Both the position numbers and the translations under genes were made by a program. Shown here in pieces: positions 8,964-17,193 of a stretch of 64,000 bases of DNA. Numbering within the stretch: position 1 is the stretch's first letter; the number at the start of each line of letters is the position of its first letter. This DNA comes from Paulinella micropora (Eukaryota; Cercozoa; Imbricatea; Euglyphida; Paulinellidae), in assembly GCA_019918135.1 (NCBI GenBank), contig WBZZ01002847.1, positions 124,001-188,000 of the forward strand. The letters are read 5' to 3'. The notes under the pieces were generated by a model. It had not been told where the DNA came from. It did not search any database and saw nothing but the letters and a program-made list of their open reading frames with translations.

Positions 8964-9650
8964 ATGGAGCTGGATCAATATAGGCGTGAGATGAAGGAAA
9001 GAGAGGCGCTCCTAAACAAAATGGCAGCTGAGCAAGGCGCGATCGGCGACTATGAAAAAGAGTGGCAAACCGAACAGATGTGCAGACATGAAAGTACAGC
9101 AGCTCTACGCGAATGGGAAGAGGCCCAGCTTGAACAATGGGGAGGACATGCTGCCGGGGGGCGGTATGCTGCCGGGGGGCATGCTGCCGGGGGGCATGCT
9201 GCCCCCCGAACCCCCCCTGCCCGAACTCCTTTTGCCCGAACCCCTTCTGCCCGAACCCCCCCTGCCCGAACCCCCCCTGCCCGAACTCCTTCTGCCCAAA
9301 CTCCTTCTGCCCGAACTCCTTCTGCCCAAACTCCTTCTGCCCGAACTCCTTCTGCCCAAACCCCTCCTGCCCGAGCCCTCCCCGCCCAGCAAGGGCCCCA
9401 AGTCCGCGCCAGCGCTGTGGAGCTGAAGCTGGAGTTTGAACGAGCCATGACAGACTTTACAGTGCATGGTCGTGAGGCGGCGGCGACGGAGCGCCTGAAT
9501 CTGGCGGGCATATCCTGGGACATGGCGGCGCGGTGGGCGGTACAAGGCGGACAAGTGACTGCGGAGGAATTTCGCGAGAACCTGTTGCTAGAAGGAACCA
9601 GATGGGACCTGGAGAAAGAGAGATGGGTATGGGGAAGCGGCCCTTGCTAA
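8964..9650 (+). CDS. Protein with a PART/PSAQT pentapeptide repeat
   Basis: The ATG at 8964 gives 228 residues; an in-frame GTG lies 15 bases earlier. The N-terminal 65 residues are charged and coiled-coil-like. An alanine/glycine/histidine stretch follows, then about 12 copies of a five-residue unit of the form (P/S)A(R/Q)TP. The C-terminal 75 residues form a helical module rich in W and E that looks folded. The repeat is coded by 15-base units of cytosine-rich DNA at about 9215-9385. TATA-like 'gcataaaaact' precedes the start. No family recognised. Confidence 0.65.
   Translation: MELDQYRREMKEREALLNKMAAEQGAIGDYEKEWQTEQMCRHESTAALREWEEAQLEQWGGHAAGGRYAAGGHAAGGHAAPRTPPARTPFARTPSARTPPARTPPARTPSAQTPSARTPSAQTPSARTPSAQTPPARALPAQQGPQVRASAVELKLEFERAMTDFTVHGREAAATERLNLAGISWDMAARWAVQGGQVTAEEFRENLLLEGTRWDLEKERWVWGSGPC
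9150..9385 (+). repeat. Palindromic GGGGGGCATGCTGCC units and 15-base tandem repeat inside a gene
   Basis: Three units of 'ctgccggggggcatg' type (about 9150-9200) are followed by about eleven tandem 15-base units around 'ccttctgcccgaact'. All units keep the reading frame. The GGGGGCATGC/GCATGCCCCC core is also the core of the array at 17311-17444. Confidence 0.75.
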
Positions 9651-9877
9651 GTCAAAACCGAATCTCTCGCCTAGTACCCCCCCTCCTCGTCCCCCCACCC
9701 ACCCTCCTCCCCTTTGCTCCCTCCTCCCCTTTTCTCTCTCTCTCTCTCTCTCCCTCTTCCTTGCCCGATCCCGCAGAGTCTTTGGGGCAGGGTTAGTAAA
9801 GAAATCACAAAATTAAAAGAGAAAAAATCTTCGTGCCCTATTGACTGTGTCTTTGTATACGACTAAGGGGAAAAAAG

Positions 9878-10708
9878 ATGGCACTGCAGAGGCAAGCTTC
9901 CAGCCCAGCAAGGCCCAGCCAGGGCCCTGCCTGGCCCCCTGGGCCGGAAGAGAAGGTGCCAGCTGGTTGGAATGGACCGGCGGCTCTTGCTGGGCCGCCG
10001 GTAATGCAAGGTACATGCCCAGGGCTGTGCAACGATTTGGTGCTGAAGGGCTGGAGCATGCAGCAGTTAGGAGGTTTGGAGCCTACCAAGCAGAGCCGAG
10101 ACTTCTACACCAAGCTGGCGAGCTTGGTGCAGCAGCATGATCGGGCTCCTGGCTCTGGTCCGGTGACGGAGTCTGATTTGTGTGTGAGCCACCCAGAGCT
10201 GTTTCACCATGGCTTTTTGCAAACTCTGCGGCGCGAGCTAAATAACCTAGTCGCTCCGTCCCTGGCGTCGTGGGTGTGGCTGGTGTTAGAGCAGGGCTCG
10301 CTCAGCGGGCAGTGGAGCTTGGAACAGCTGGCCGACACAGTGGTGTACGTGCCGCCGGGCACGCGTCCGGCAGCACGGTCCTGGGAAAAGGGGCACACGC
10401 TCGGCTGTAACGGTCGGGATTATTATTTTGAGGGTTTTCTGCAGCTAAGCGGAGAGCACCCGTATGAGCTAAGCGCCGTTAGCTGGTGGGATTTGTGTGC
10501 GGGACTAGCCCGGAGCTTGCAGCAGCCGAACGCGCTGGGGAGGTCGTGGGCCGGCGCGCGGGAACAGGTTCTGTCTTTAGAAAACAAGAAAAAAGCAGAG
10601 GCACTGTTGGCCAAGGAAAGAAGCCCCTCGTGCCCCCCCCGCACGGAGGCGCAGGACATTGAGGGAGAGATGGAGGAGGAGATCTTCTGCTGGAGAAGCG
10701 CGTGCTAG
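9878..10708 (+). CDS. Unknown protein, likely 5' part of a larger gene
   Basis: The ATG at 9878 opens 276 codons. The first 50 residues are rich in proline, glycine and alanine. The middle is folded-looking with many tryptophans, and residues 225-250 form a charged helix. The last codons overlap the next frame at 10702, which stays open for 691 codons but has no ATG for its first hundred codons. Either a frame change of -1 in the purine-rich 10663-10700 segment or a spliced junction would join the two into one protein of over 900 residues. As a separate protein it would end in a short CWRSAC tail. Confidence 0.6.
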   Translation: MALQRQASSPARPSQGPAWPPGPEEKVPAGWNGPAALAGPPVMQGTCPGLCNDLVLKGWSMQQLGGLEPTKQSRDFYTKLASLVQQHDRAPGSGPVTESDLCVSHPELFHHGFLQTLRRELNNLVAPSLASWVWLVLEQGSLSGQWSLEQLADTVVYVPPGTRPAARSWEKGHTLGCNGRDYYFEGFLQLSGEHPYELSAVSWWDLCAGLARSLQQPNALGRSWAGAREQVLSLENKKKAEALLAKERSPSCPPRTEAQDIEGEMEEEIFCWRSAC

Positions 10709-12777
10709 AGGAATGTGCCTACGTGTTGGCTAAGCCCCACGCCTTTGTGTGTGACGCGGGGCCGCGAGTGACTAGCGAAAGGCTGTATCGGCCGTTGGTG
10801 CTAGGCAGTGTCCCCCCCGCGGTGGCGGCCTGGCCCTGGGAACGTTCCCCGCCGTTAGCCTCGGTGCTCCAGACCGAGCCGGGGTCTGCCCTCGCCACAG
10901 GTGTGGCCGGAGCCCGCAGCCTTTACATCCAAGCATTGCAATCCTGGCTAAAGAAGCACCCGAAGTGTTTAGCGCTTGCCAACACTTTAGACACTTTGGC
11001 CAAGAGCGTCATGCAAGCCCCGCAAGGGCCGCCCTGGCCCCCGCTAGGCCCGGGGGCGCTGTGGCTGGCGTCCGAAAATACTTTTATTCGCAGAGCTCCC
11101 CGCGAGGGCAAGAACCCTCGCGAGGGTTCGATTTACCTGCGCGTGGCCTGGTGCATCACGGCGAGTCAGGCGCCGCTACACAGCGTGCCCCTTTCGTTCG
11201 CGGGCCCCTGGCACCGGGGCGGGCTAGAGCACGCGGCCCTGCTGCCGTGGCTGGCCTGTCACGAGGTGCTACACTACGTGCGCTGCGCAGCCTGGATAAC
11301 AGAGTCTGAGCAGCCTGCCACGACTTTGGTCGTTTCGGCGCCGGCGCTGCGCCGCGGCAGGCTGTATGTAGATCCTTACTTTGCGTTGTGCCGTGGAGTC
11401 AGGCGCTATCTAAGAACGGAGCGGGCCTTGTACGCCGGTATGTGTATTACGCGTAAGCCGCGTTTTTCGACGGGACGAATCGGGGGCGTGCGCTCGCTCC
11501 AGCACTGGAGCCAGGAGTGCAAGAAACAGGCGGAGCGCATAATTGCTATGTTTGGAGTCGATGAGGACGGCGACGACGACGACGAGGAGGAGGAGGAGGA
11601 AAGGGGGGAAGAAGAGCTGACGGAGGACGAGCAGGAGGAGGCCGACGAAGAGGCCGACGAGGAGGAGGAGGCTGACGAGGAGGAGGAGGCTGACGAGGAG
11701 GAGGAGGATCTATCACGGGACACACTGAGGGAGACTTATTACAACCAGGAAAACCGCGGTCTGGTAGAGGATGAGGTGGAACGAACCAACTCCGACCCCA
11801 GCTGCCTGGCGGTGCGTGACTGGGTCTTTTGCTTGTTGCTACCCTGGGCGGAAAGCGAGAGCGATGCTTGGCTGCGGCGGAACATCCCCCCAGCCAAGAC
11901 AGGCGCCCTGCCCTATACGTACTGCCCTGGAGGCGCGGGCGTGTCCCGCGAGCAGATCCAGCGGTGGGCCCTGCCCCAGACTCCGAGCTCGGCCCGCCGC
12001 TGGCTGAGCGTACGCCTGGAGGTGGGTGATTACTGCAGTGCGGCCTACGAGGGCCCGCGAACTTCTGACGCCTCGGGCACTACCAAGTGCGTGGCACCCT
12101 ATTTCCCGCGCGCGCAACCCTTGCCGGTAGGCGGAGACAGGGACCCGCAATGGCCGCGTACCTGGGAATGTATGTCGCCCGATTGGGAGGGCAAACGCTC
12201 CTTGTACGCGGCACGGGCGGCCCCTGTGCAGGCTGAATACTGCTACACGTGGCAGTATTTCCGCGAGGCCTGCCTGGGCACCCCCCGGAGTTTGCGCGTG
12301 CCAGGGAAGGGCGCCCCACCGCCCTTTGTCCACTTGGCGGGGACGCGCGCGGAGGCTCCCGGGATGCCCGCGTGGGGTGTCCTGGATCCGTTGCCCCCCA
12401 GCGTGAAGCAAAACCTGTGCACGCCTACCGAAGCCGTACGAAAAATCCTGGGCCTGCGCCCGTACGACCTGCTGTACGTACGCTCGGTGCTGCACGAGCG
12501 GGAGTTCTACGTCAGGCGTCTGCGGCAGGTGAGCGCAGCGCAGTACGGGCTCAGTGGGCAGCCCTCCGTCTACGCTGCCTTTGCGTGTCAACAACCCGGC
12601 TGTCGCCACGTGGCCGTGGACCTGCTGTTGGACGAGAAAGCCCCCCGCGCCGCTCCCCGGCAAGTGCTGTGCGACGACCACGTCCCGCGGGGCTCCGGCT
12701 CCGGTGTGGGCCGCTATCACCGGAGCCAGTTCCAGAATACCACGAGCCGGCCGGCACTGTATTGCTGGACGACATAG
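10702..12777 (+). CDS. Large unknown protein, likely continuation of the 9878 gene
   Basis: 691 codons without a credible own start: the frame opens after a TGA at 10660 and the first ATG comes about 100 codons in. The sequence is protein-like throughout. Residues about 285-335 form an acidic block of Asp/Glu coded by GAC/GAG repeats (11560-11710). The C-terminal 60 residues contain C-x4-C, then after about 20 residues C-x2-H, a likely zinc site of the kind also seen at 19760 and 25811. The function is unknown. The most likely reading is that it is expressed as the C-terminal part of the preceding gene by splicing or frameshifting. Confidence 0.6.
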   Translation: MLEECAYVLAKPHAFVCDAGPRVTSERLYRPLVLGSVPPAVAAWPWERSPPLASVLQTEPGSALATGVAGARSLYIQALQSWLKKHPKCLALANTLDTLAKSVMQAPQGPPWPPLGPGALWLASENTFIRRAPREGKNPREGSIYLRVAWCITASQAPLHSVPLSFAGPWHRGGLEHAALLPWLACHEVLHYVRCAAWITESEQPATTLVVSAPALRRGRLYVDPYFALCRGVRRYLRTERALYAGMCITRKPRFSTGRIGGVRSLQHWSQECKKQAERIIAMFGVDEDGDDDDEEEEEERGEEELTEDEQEEADEEADEEEEADEEEEADEEEEDLSRDTLRETYYNQENRGLVEDEVERTNSDPSCLAVRDWVFCLLLPWAESESDAWLRRNIPPAKTGALPYTYCPGGAGVSREQIQRWALPQTPSSARRWLSVRLEVGDYCSAAYEGPRTSDASGTTKCVAPYFPRAQPLPVGGDRDPQWPRTWECMSPDWEGKRSLYAARAAPVQAEYCYTWQYFREACLGTPRSLRVPGKGAPPPFVHLAGTRAEAPGMPAWGVLDPLPPSVKQNLCTPTEAVRKILGLRPYDLLYVRSVLHEREFYVRRLRQVSAAQYGLSGQPSVYAAFACQQPGCRHVAVDLLLDEKAPRAAPRQVLCDDHVPRGSGSGVGRYHRSQFQNTTSRPALYCWTT

Positions 12778-12827
12778 CTTGCTTGCGCCCCCCCAGCAGA
12801 TCACTAGCGCTGATCAGCCTGAATAGC

Positions 12828-14264
12828 ATGTTGGCGGATCTGCTGGAAGCGGGTGAGCGTCAGGAGAACGCGTGCCAGAAACACTTGGACAATCTGCAAG
12901 ATGCAAGGAGGAAGCACGCCCCGCCCGCAAGCGCAGAAGAGCACGAGATCGTGAAAGTTTTTCTGTCACAATTCAGGCGCCTGGGGGGGCACCTCGAGGA
13001 CCCCGCAGTGTATGGCTCGCGGCTGCACTACACGGCGCTGCAAAAGCAGGTCGAGCATACTGTCAACGGTAGCGGAATGAGGGAGTCATGGCGAGCGTTT
13101 GCTAAATGGTTGCAGGACAAGCAGTACGGGTCGCAGTATTGCGAGCTCGCCAAGGCGGAACTGCCCCAGAGCGCGAAACACAACTGGGAGATTAAGGGGC
13201 TGGCTGATTACGCCACGCGCTGCTATGCTTCGCCCACGCGCGATAGCCTAAGGGGCGCCGCGGGCGGGCCCCCGCTCGGCAAAACGCCACACATGGAGCT
13301 AGCGCACGCTTGCCAGCTAGAGCTTTTCTACAATGGGGTGCCCTACCCGCCGGAAAGCCTCCCGACCCTTCTCTCGTGGCGGGAGGCCACGAGAGAAGAA
13401 AAGGGTCGGGATGCGGCCTCGCCCTTTGCCTCTGGGGCCGCAGGGCCCCCGGGCTGGGCAGCTAAGCCCGTGATGCCGGTCCAGGGGCTGGAGGGCCTGC
13501 CCCTGGCTGAGAGGAGGCACCACTGGTATCGCAATCTGGCTGGCGTGGCCTCGACTGTTCAAGCTGACGACGCCCAACAGGCGATGGCTTGGCTGCGCCA
13601 GTACGAGTTAGCATTAGGGGCGCCGTTTGTCTCGCTGCGCAAGGCGTGCCGCGACGTGATGAGCCAGGACCTCTTCAGCAAGCTGGAGCAGCGCTCGGAC
13701 AAGTACGCTTCGCTCTACCTGTCGGGCCTCTGTGTAGCTCGGTGCCTGGTGGCCTCGTGCCGGGAAACAATGCTGTTGCCCGCCTCCTACCTAGCAGGGG
13801 AGTACCCTGTGCAGCACCTGTTCTTGCAGCCTCGGCAGGAGCCCGAGGTCAATCAAAAACCTTCCATGTTCGATTCTTTACTCAACTATTGGGAAAAAGG
13901 AGAAGTGCTCATGCCGCAGGGCAAGAAAGTAGAAGCAGATTTTATTTTTGGCACGCCCGACGGTTACCTACCCCACGTCGCCTGCTATCTCTGCCGCACA
14001 CATTACCGCGACCCCCAACACCGCCGTGCTCTGCTCACCCAATTCGTCCGTGTCGCGGAGGAGCTTTTGTTCCCCGCCCCTCTCCCCCCCAGTACGCTAA
14101 TACACTTGACAGCCAGGCGGCGAAAGAACAAGGGGGCGGGGGATGCTGCTCCACCCCTCCCCCCCCCCCTCACGCCCTGTCCCCTAAGCCCCCCCCCCCC
14201 CTCCACACACCGGACAAGAAGTCCGTTTTGCCCCTCCCCCCCCCTGGCTGGCTGTGCTGTTTGA
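12828..14264 (+). CDS. Unknown protein, 478 residues
   Basis: The ATG at 12828 lies 50 bases after the preceding stop. The in-frame extension back to 12249 overlaps the previous gene and is ignored. Residues 1-400 are helical and folded-looking with scattered cysteines (CYLCRTH near residue 390). The last 60 residues are a proline/threonine-rich tail coded by C runs, whose true end could be affected by length changes in those runs. A long hairpin at 13361-13410 lies within the gene. No family recognised. Confidence 0.65.
   Translation: MLADLLEAGERQENACQKHLDNLQDARRKHAPPASAEEHEIVKVFLSQFRRLGGHLEDPAVYGSRLHYTALQKQVEHTVNGSGMRESWRAFAKWLQDKQYGSQYCELAKAELPQSAKHNWEIKGLADYATRCYASPTRDSLRGAAGGPPLGKTPHMELAHACQLELFYNGVPYPPESLPTLLSWREATREEKGRDAASPFASGAAGPPGWAAKPVMPVQGLEGLPLAERRHHWYRNLAGVASTVQADDAQQAMAWLRQYELALGAPFVSLRKACRDVMSQDLFSKLEQRSDKYASLYLSGLCVARCLVASCRETMLLPASYLAGEYPVQHLFLQPRQEPEVNQKPSMFDSLLNYWEKGEVLMPQGKKVEADFIFGTPDGYLPHVACYLCRTHYRDPQHRRALLTQFVRVAEELLFPAPLPPSTLIHLTARRRKNKGAGDAAPPLPPPLTPCPLSPPPPSTHRTRSPFCPSPPLAGCAV
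13361..13410. repeat. 20-bp hairpin inside a gene
   Basis: 'cccgaccctt' + 'ctctcgtggc' pairs with 'gccacgagag' + 'aagggtcggg' around a 5-base loop, with one 5-base bulge on the right arm. It lies inside the frame 12828-14264. Confidence 0.7.
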
Positions 14265-14315
14265 TAAATAAAAAAAAAATCTGCCGAGTCCTTCGTCCCT
14301 CCCTCCCTCCCTCCA

Positions 14316-15689
14316 ATGCAACCTCCCGCCCGGACGGTGTACCAAGACGAGCACAGCACTAGGGAAATCCTTGACGTTATCGAAGGTTTACCACTGATTG
14401 GTCGGGGCAGCTTTGGCTTCGTTTTTAAACAAAACAATGGACGCGTGCTAAAGCTGACAGGGGACTGCCAGTGCCTGGAGGAAATAGGGTATCGCAGGCT
14501 ACACAAACTAGGGGTCGGTCCTAACCTCTACCTGGTCCAGGTGCTCGATGCCAGCGCCGCCGCCTCCTGGGCCCAGTCCCTGCCCGCAGTAGCCCAGCCC
14601 AGCAAGGGGGAGCGCCCAGCTGCCAGCCCGGAAGCTCACCGACCTGGGACAGTGGGCGGCGCGGTGAGGCTTTTGCTCCAAGACAGGAGCTGTACATGCA
14701 AGCCAGCCACCGGCTCTGCCGTCCGCGCAAGCGGGCCCCCAGACTGCGGCAGAATCCCCGAGGGGCATTGTCTGGTGCTGCTTCACTTGGAGGCCTTCAA
14801 CTGCGACCTGAGCCTGGTGGAAAGTTCGGTGTCGGTGGAGATGTTTGCTTTCAAGGTTTTAGCCCCGGTGGCGGCATGTTTGCAACGTCTGGTCCTTATG
14901 GGCGGCTTCTTCCCTTTCGACCAGAAGCCAACCAACGTCCTTTTAAATCTAAAGCGAAGCATTGACGGCGCAGGTTTGCTGGTGCAAAAGGTCGTGTTGA
15001 CCGACCTGGAGGATTCAACCATGTGCCGCGTGAAGTATCCGCGCCGGGTCGTAGCGGATGCGGCGCTGCTGTACTTTCTCTCTACTTGTAGAGGGCAACT
15101 TCCCCGAGCGCTTTGGTGTCTTCCGGGCTGGCAGGGACCGGGCGGGGCCGCTCGCTTTGCCCACGCCTGGGACGTGCTGCACCTAGAGATTCTGCCGCAG
15201 GGTGGCTGGCAGTTCTGGACCGTGTATGCAGTAGACGCGCTAGGGTGCGGCTGGGAGGCCTACCTTGAGAAATTAAAAAAATACGTGGCCGCGAGTTTTA
15301 CCAACAGAGCTCCGCCCAACTGTAAGGCTTGGCTCCGCAACGTGCTGCAACAGTGCGGCTTGGGCGAACACGACGACGAAGCAGCACGGAGCCGGGACTT
15401 TTGGCGGCCGCTCCATTGTCTGTGCCTGGACGAGGCTCTGGCTAAATATAGTATACTGGATGTTCTCATGTTCTGTGCCCAAAGCTTTGTTGAGCTACAG
15501 GTGACGGATTGCTACACTCTAGTTCAGGAAATCGCCAGTACTTGCTGTGGCGGCTGGACGCATCTGTCCGTGTTCTTCATTGCGCCGCTCGTGAAGGATC
15601 GCTTTTGCGCTAGTGGTCGCGCTCCACACCTGCCGCCACATGTTCAGAGTTTGCCGAAAGCCGTGGGTGCACTGCACGCTCCACAATGA
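14316..15689 (+). CDS. Divergent viral protein kinase
   Basis: 457 residues from the ATG at 14316. A glycine loop (GRGSFGFVF, residues 29-37) is followed by a VLKL lysine. The catalytic-loop equivalent is FDQKPTNVLLN with D202, so the usual HRD is replaced by FFPFD. A metal-binding LTDLED with D230 replaces DFG. The order and spacing match protein kinases, and D202, N and D230 are kept, so activity is possible. About 80 residues of proline/serine-rich sequence are inserted between the N- and C-lobe motifs. The C-terminal 180 residues are not assigned. Two other kinase-like genes lie at 41751 and 46828. Confidence 0.75.
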   Translation: MQPPARTVYQDEHSTREILDVIEGLPLIGRGSFGFVFKQNNGRVLKLTGDCQCLEEIGYRRLHKLGVGPNLYLVQVLDASAAASWAQSLPAVAQPSKGERPAASPEAHRPGTVGGAVRLLLQDRSCTCKPATGSAVRASGPPDCGRIPEGHCLVLLHLEAFNCDLSLVESSVSVEMFAFKVLAPVAACLQRLVLMGGFFPFDQKPTNVLLNLKRSIDGAGLLVQKVVLTDLEDSTMCRVKYPRRVVADAALLYFLSTCRGQLPRALWCLPGWQGPGGAARFAHAWDVLHLEILPQGGWQFWTVYAVDALGCGWEAYLEKLKKYVAASFTNRAPPNCKAWLRNVLQQCGLGEHDDEAARSRDFWRPLHCLCLDEALAKYSILDVLMFCAQSFVELQVTDCYTLVQEIASTCCGGWTHLSVFFIAPLVKDRFCASGRAPHLPPHVQSLPKAVGALHAPQ

Positions 15690-15721
15690 TCAAGAAGAGA
15701 GAGAGGGAGAGAGAGAGAGCG

Positions 15722-15742
15722 AGGGGGGGGGCGCCCCCCCCC
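15722..15742. repeat. G-run/GGCGCC/C-run intergenic element
   Basis: A G9 run, the palindrome GGCGCC and a C run, preceded by (GA)n. The same design recurs between genes at about 1845-1872, 19639-19658, 25517-25570 (two), 28817-28840, 31066-31100 (two), 41692-41710 and 52236-52254. See findings. Confidence 0.65.
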
Positions 15743-15863
15743 GTGTGCTTGCGCAGGTTCTTTTTGGGGGCGACGCCCCCCCCCCCTCCCATCTTTCATT
15801 AAAACAAAAACTTTAAAAAAAGGGGAAAGGCTTGTGCGAAAGCAAAAGAGCGTAAGCCGTTTT

Positions 15864-16766
15864 ATGTCCCAACACAAGCCCTCGTCGGGTTGTTTAAAAA
15901 GAGGTTGCTTAAAAAGAGTACAAGAAACACGTTGCTTGCAACAGCATGTTGTGGGCAAGGTGTGTTCACGCTGCGGCCGAGTCAGAAAGAAAGTGTGTTT
16001 TAGACTAGATCCAGTCTTGCCAGAAAGGGCCGAGAGTTCTGGCCTGCTGTTTCCGGGCGCGGCGGAGGAGGCCACAGCTCCTCCCGAGCCTGCTGCGCAC
16101 GGCGGCTGTCCACTGACACTGTACAGGCTTATCGAGGTTCTGTCCAAGGCCGGTGCAATGGTCGAAGAATTTAAGGGGGCACTTGTGGCTGGCGACGAGG
16201 ATGAGGCGACACCCCCTGCCACCCCCGTGCTGGACACTAGCGAGGTGGCTAATGCTGCTGCAGCTAGCGGCTCGCTCACGCCCCTTGTGCAGAGGGGATC
16301 GCCACCAGAGCAGCCCGCGAGCTCGCTGTCCCAGAATCTTCAACAGCGGGCTCGCAAGCTGGACGAGCAACCGCTCAGCGAGGGAATTATGGAACTGCTG
16401 ATCCTGCTGCACGTGTCGTTGCTGGCTGACACCGCGTCTCGCGGCAAATTGCGTAAAGTGCGAGACGCGGTGGCGCCTTGGTTGCTCTGTTATGCGGCCA
16501 GCCGGAGATCTAGCCAACAAGCAAACGAGTCACAGCAAGAGGACATAAGGGCGGCGCTGCTATTTTCGCCGTCGACTCTGCCTCGAGCGGCCCGCGCGCA
16601 GTTGCCCGAGACGTTACAGGGCCTGCGGCAACTAATCGAAGCCAGGGCTGCCAGTCTGCCCGGGCCGCCCGAGGCTCCGCGATTTATCAAAAGCTGTCGG
16701 AAACTGGGACATTACACCAGCTCGCTGCTGCCGGCGAAGCGCAAGGAAGGCTCCGCTTCAGACTAG
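15864..16766 (+). CDS. Unknown protein with N-terminal CxxC cluster
   Basis: The ATG at 15864 gives 300 residues; an in-frame GTG lies 30 bases earlier. The first 55 residues are basic and cysteine-rich and include CSRCGRVRKKVC, a possible zinc site. The middle is acidic and flexible. Residues about 165-290 are helical with leucine-rich segments. No family recognised. TTTAATAAA at about 16978 can end its transcript. Confidence 0.65.
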   Translation: MSQHKPSSGCLKRGCLKRVQETRCLQQHVVGKVCSRCGRVRKKVCFRLDPVLPERAESSGLLFPGAAEEATAPPEPAAHGGCPLTLYRLIEVLSKAGAMVEEFKGALVAGDEDEATPPATPVLDTSEVANAAAASGSLTPLVQRGSPPEQPASSLSQNLQQRARKLDEQPLSEGIMELLILLHVSLLADTASRGKLRKVRDAVAPWLLCYAASRRSSQQANESQQEDIRAALLFSPSTLPRAARAQLPETLQGLRQLIEARAASLPGPPEAPRFIKSCRKLGHYTSSLLPAKRKEGSASD

Positions 16767-17193
16767 CCTTGCTTGCAATCAGGTACTGGCAACTACGCCA
16801 CCCTCAAGACCCGTGTGCACCAGCGAGCTCGGCAGATACTACTACGCGTGACCAACATGTCCAGGCTATCTTTGACGCTATCCAGCCCCGCTAGCGCGAG
16901 CTAGAAGGCACGCTCCAGCCCGCTAATGCGGGCTGGAAGGCACACTCAGAGAATAATACAGCCCGCTAAAAAACTGTTTTAATAAACAAAAAGGTTTCTT
17001 TACCTTTGAATCTCTCCCCTTCCCTCTTTCCTTCTTGGCTCCTTTCTCCCCCCCCCCCTTCCGTCCGGGGTCTTTAGGCAAGAAGAGGAGGAGAGGGGGG
17101 GGGGTGCCTCGCTATAGGAGCAAACAAAGGCGCGGGCTGGGGGAGACAGAAGATCACAACAAGAGAGGAAAGAAAAAGCTCTGTTTCTAAGAT
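16767..17193. other. Intergenic region with hairpin repeats and polyadenylation signal
   Basis: 430 bases without a gene. Near 16885-16975 a small repeat 'agcccgctaatgcgggct' and relatives (AGCCCCGCTAGCG, AGCCCGCT) occur three times; each is partly self-complementary. AATAAA at about 16980 follows and likely ends the upstream transcript. The rest, to the start at 17194, is C/T- then G/A-rich. Confidence 0.6.

Noticed and set aside
11406-11723. Serine-rich minus-strand frame
   Set aside because: It is the reverse reading of the Asp/Glu repeat of the gene at 10702-12777.
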